DNA of 32,817 nucleotides from Candidatus Latescibacterota bacterium (GTDB taxonomy: Bacteria; Latescibacterota; UBA2968; UBA8231). Shown here one piece after another: positions 30,629-32,817 of the stretch. The DNA lies in NCBI GenBank assembly GCA_021295675.1, contig JAGWBY010000011.1, positions 1 to 32,817 of the forward strand, given 5' to 3'. The notes under the pieces are model-generated. The model searched no databases, was not told the DNA's origin, and saw only the letters and a list, made by a program, of their open reading frames with translations. Position numbers and translations under genes: made by a program. Numbering within the stretch: position 1 is the first letter of the stretch; each line of letters begins with the position of its first letter.

Positions 30629-32817
30629 GATGCTGGCGGGAGGGGCGCACGGGCAAACGGGCGAGTGGCTGCAATTGCGCGGCGACCGCCACATGAGCGG
30701 CCGGGCCTCGGGGATTGGTCAAATGCGCCACGAACCGCCGCAAGAGCGCTGGCGCTACGACATTGCCGCTTGGGAGGGCTACGTGGGAGTGGAGCAACAA
30801 GCGGGTGACGCCTCGGTGTCCTTGCCTTTTGCCACTCCGGTAGATCCCGGGTACATCGGCACCCAAGGGCGGGTCTGGGGGATTGGACCGCAGATTTTCG
30901 ACCTCGACGGCGTCGAGGAGGTCATGCCGGTGGACAATGTCTTCAAAGTGGCCCAGATCCTGCCTGGGGTAGAGGGCTTACAGCGCTTTGAGATGGGCAA
31001 TTCTTTCAGCGACGGCGGGGCCGAGCCCAAGCAAGGTCAGCTATACGCGTACGACGGCGGTGAGCCTCGGGTGGTGTGGGAGACCGAGTTCTTTACCAAT
31101 ACCTGGGATCCCAACGTCCTCGTAGTTGACGTCGATGTCGATGGCCAACTCGATCTCGTCGTGGCCACTCACTACCGCATCCTCGTCTTCGACGGGGCCA
31201 CCGGGGAAACCAAGATGCAGTTGCAGTACCACGGGTACCGCAACTACGGCTGGTTCGGGGCCGCCAACATCGACGACGATCCGTATCCCGAATTCGGCGT
31301 GGTGGCCGATTTCAGCATGCACGCCGAGGTCATTGACAACGATGGCACAAAACTAACGCTGCGCTGGCTGCGCGACATTCAGCCCGATCCATCGCAATCG
31401 ACCAAGGTGGTGCGGCCCAAACCGCAGGCCCTAGTCGATGTGGACGGCGATGGACGCTTCGAGCTGGTGTACAGCATCTACAACGACCAGGGCGACGGCC
31501 AGTGGCACATCGTCGGCATCGATGCGCTCAGCGGCGAGACCAGCTTTGATTTTCCCCAGCACCATTTGCACGGTATGGCCGACGTAGATGGCGATGGGCG
31601 CTTGGAACTGTTCGTCTCGGCCACCAGCGGCGAGGCTCTGCCGACCTATGCGCCGCTGGCAGTCTGGTCCTTGGAGGCGGGGGCGGCAACCGTGCGCTGG
31701 AGCCACGAGCGGGGGCGTTTCAGTACGGTATTGCTGAATCAATTGCCCTTGACGGTGAGCACTGGGGCCGCCGATGGCTTGCGCACGGTTTCGACCGGCG
31801 ATGTGGATGGCGATGGGCGGCGCGATTTTTTTGCGCTCGCGCCGGATGGGGCAGGCGAAGTGTTGGTCGCCTTGGGTAGCGACGGGACCGGACGCATCGG
31901 AGAGCGGTGGTCGGTGCGCGGTCCAGCCGGGATGACCTTGGAAGCGGCCGCGGTAGCGGATGACGGAGCGGCTTTGCTGTATCTAAAGGGGAGTGGGCTG
32001 CCTAATCAAGCGCTAATGCTGGAGCAGGCCTCGGGCGTGCTGCACCAGTGGAGTCGTCAGGCATTTACCCCGGCCGGCACGCCAATCGTGGCCGATCTGG
32101 AAGGGGATGGCCGGGTGGAAGTGGTCGTGCAGACCGCGACTCGGGAAGTGCTGTGTCTGCAAACTCCGGGGGTGGGCGGGGGCGAGCCTCGACTGCGGTG
32201 GCAGGTACCGGGCTACGGCCAGACCAACAACGCACCCTACCACTGGGGACTGGTCGCCGCCGACGTAGATGCCGACGGCCGCCGGGAAGTGCTAGCGGCG
32301 CGCGAGGCGGCCAGCGGCAACGCCAGCTTGGTGGCGCTCGCGACCGATGGCTCCATCCGCTGGCAGACCGAGTTCGTCGGCTTTGACGGCAGTATGCCAA
32401 TATGGAATTTCAGCGGCCTGTCCTACTGGAGCGTTGGGTATTTCCGCAGCAACGAGTACCTCGATGTATTCGCCACTCTGCGGCGCGGTAAGTTGGGCAG
32501 TGAAGTGGGCTTTTTGCTCGACGGGCGCAGCGGCGAAATCGTCTGGGAATCCAAAGGTTTCATCCTCCCCGAGAACGGCAGTGGCCGCAGCCTGGGCGGG
32601 CATCCCAGCGCCGCGGGGGATGTGGACGGCGACGGCTTAGAGGAAATCGTGGTGATGTGGCCCGACCGGCTGCACATTGTCGATGGGGTCACGGGCGCGG
32701 CGCAGGTGGTGCGTCAGGCTTATGGCGACGGGCTCAATCCGCTGTTTGAGAGCGACTCCTTTGTCGGCTATGCGTTTCCGGCGGTGGTCGATCTATTCGG
32801 CGACAGCCGACCGGAAC
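30567..32817 (+). CDS. Long secreted FG-GAP/VCBS-repeat protein (3' end outside window)
   Basis: The frame is open from ATG 30567 to the window end, 750 codons so far, with no stop. GGAGGA lies six bases before the start. A signal peptide (MPNDRLSKDS, then AAAVLLLTMLAGGAHG) leads into GEWLQLRGDRHMSG, which resembles the first strand of PQQ/VCBS-type propellers. Calcium loops recur at irregular spacing: DVDVDGQLD, DVDGDGRFE, DVDGDGRLE, DVDGDGRRD, DLEGDGRVE, DVDADGRRE, DVDGDGLEE. Each is followed by a hydrophobic strand and often a segment such as LDGRSGEIVWES. It is probably a large extracellular propeller or a string of them. Unlike the CRTAC1 genes, no UnbV domain is seen yet. Its first 90 bases are a near copy of the leader at 1137. 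Confidence 0.87.
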   Translation, partial: MPNDRLSKDSIAIAAAVLLLTMLAGGAHGQTGEWLQLRGDRHMSGRASGIGQMRHEPPQERWRYDIAAWEGYVGVEQQAGDASVSLPFATPVDPGYIGTQGRVWGIGPQIFDLDGVEEVMPVDNVFKVAQILPGVEGLQRFEMGNSFSDGGAEPKQGQLYAYDGGEPRVVWETEFFTNTWDPNVLVVDVDVDGQLDLVVATHYRILVFDGATGETKMQLQYHGYRNYGWFGAANIDDDPYPEFGVVADFSMHAEVIDNDGTKLTLRWLRDIQPDPSQSTKVVRPKPQALVDVDGDGRFELVYSIYNDQGDGQWHIVGIDALSGETSFDFPQHHLHGMADVDGDGRLELFVSATSGEALPTYAPLAVWSLEAGAATVRWSHERGRFSTVLLNQLPLTVSTGAADGLRTVSTGDVDGDGRRDFFALAPDGAGEVLVALGSDGTGRIGERWSVRGPAGMTLEAAAVADDGAALLYLKGSGLPNQALMLEQASGVLHQWSRQAFTPAGTPIVADLEGDGRVEVVVQTATREVLCLQTPGVGGGEPRLRWQVPGYGQTNNAPYHWGLVAADVDADGRREVLAAREAASGNASLVALATDGSIRWQTEFVGFDGSMPIWNFSGLSYWSVGYFRSNEYLDVFATLRRGKLGSEVGFLLDGRSGEIVWESKGFILPENGSGRSLGGHPSAAGDVDGDGLEEIVVMWPDRLHIVDGVTGAAQVVRQAYGDGLNPLFESDSFVGYAFPAVVDLFGDSRPE

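Overview
The window reads as a chromosomal segment of an uncultivated Gram-negative bacterium. The gene content (CRTAC1/UnbV FG-GAP proteins, secreted proteins ending in a FlgD-type Ig domain, a membrane glycosyltransferase-like/TPR fusion, and an OPT-like permease beside a mandelate-racemase-family enzyme) resembles Latescibacterota, Poribacteria and related FCB-side lineages. This placement is inferred from gene content, because no phylogenetic marker gene or rRNA is present. The DNA is moderately GC-rich, and most starts have a strong GGAGG-type ribosome binding site. After a convergent pair at the left edge, every gene from 1164 to the right end lies on the + strand.

Left edge (1-939): the tail of a DUF481-like outer-membrane protein converges on a broken short-chain dehydrogenase. 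Region 1164-6088 holds a CRTAC1/UnbV protein, a TPR protein coupled to it by an ATGA overlap, and a second CRTAC1/UnbV protein. REP-like palindromes lie in front of, or over, the starts of both CRTAC1 genes.

Region 6359-22933 is the most interesting part. It holds a parvulin (SurA/PrsA-like) lipoprotein, then FlgD-tailed secreted protein A, large outer-membrane-like protein 1, a multi-TM/TPR fusion resembling GT-C glycosyltransferases, FlgD-tailed proteins B and C, and large outer-membrane-like protein 2. Proteins A, B and C are paralogues, and so are the two large proteins. Close spacing and an AT-rich promoter region in front of the parvulin gene suggest one long transcription unit. I read it as an undescribed cell-surface assembly, with a chaperone, possible glycosylation, Ig/discoidin-like exoproteins and partner barrels.

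Region 23062-30463 looks like a carbohydrate or sugar-acid utilisation locus. It contains a CBM9-like secreted protein, an enolase-superfamily dehydratase/racemase, an OPT-like (DUF6785-type) permease split by a one-base frameshift in a G run, a secreted mutarotase-fold protein and a family 5 solute-binding lipoprotein. A MITE-like element with a 31-bp perfect hairpin sits between its first two genes. The window ends inside a long FG-GAP/VCBS-repeat protein (30567 onward). Its ribosome binding site and signal-peptide DNA are a near copy of those of the first CRTAC1 gene 29 kb upstream. No tRNA, rRNA, CRISPR array or integrase was seen, and no gene-free stretch exceeds 300 bases.
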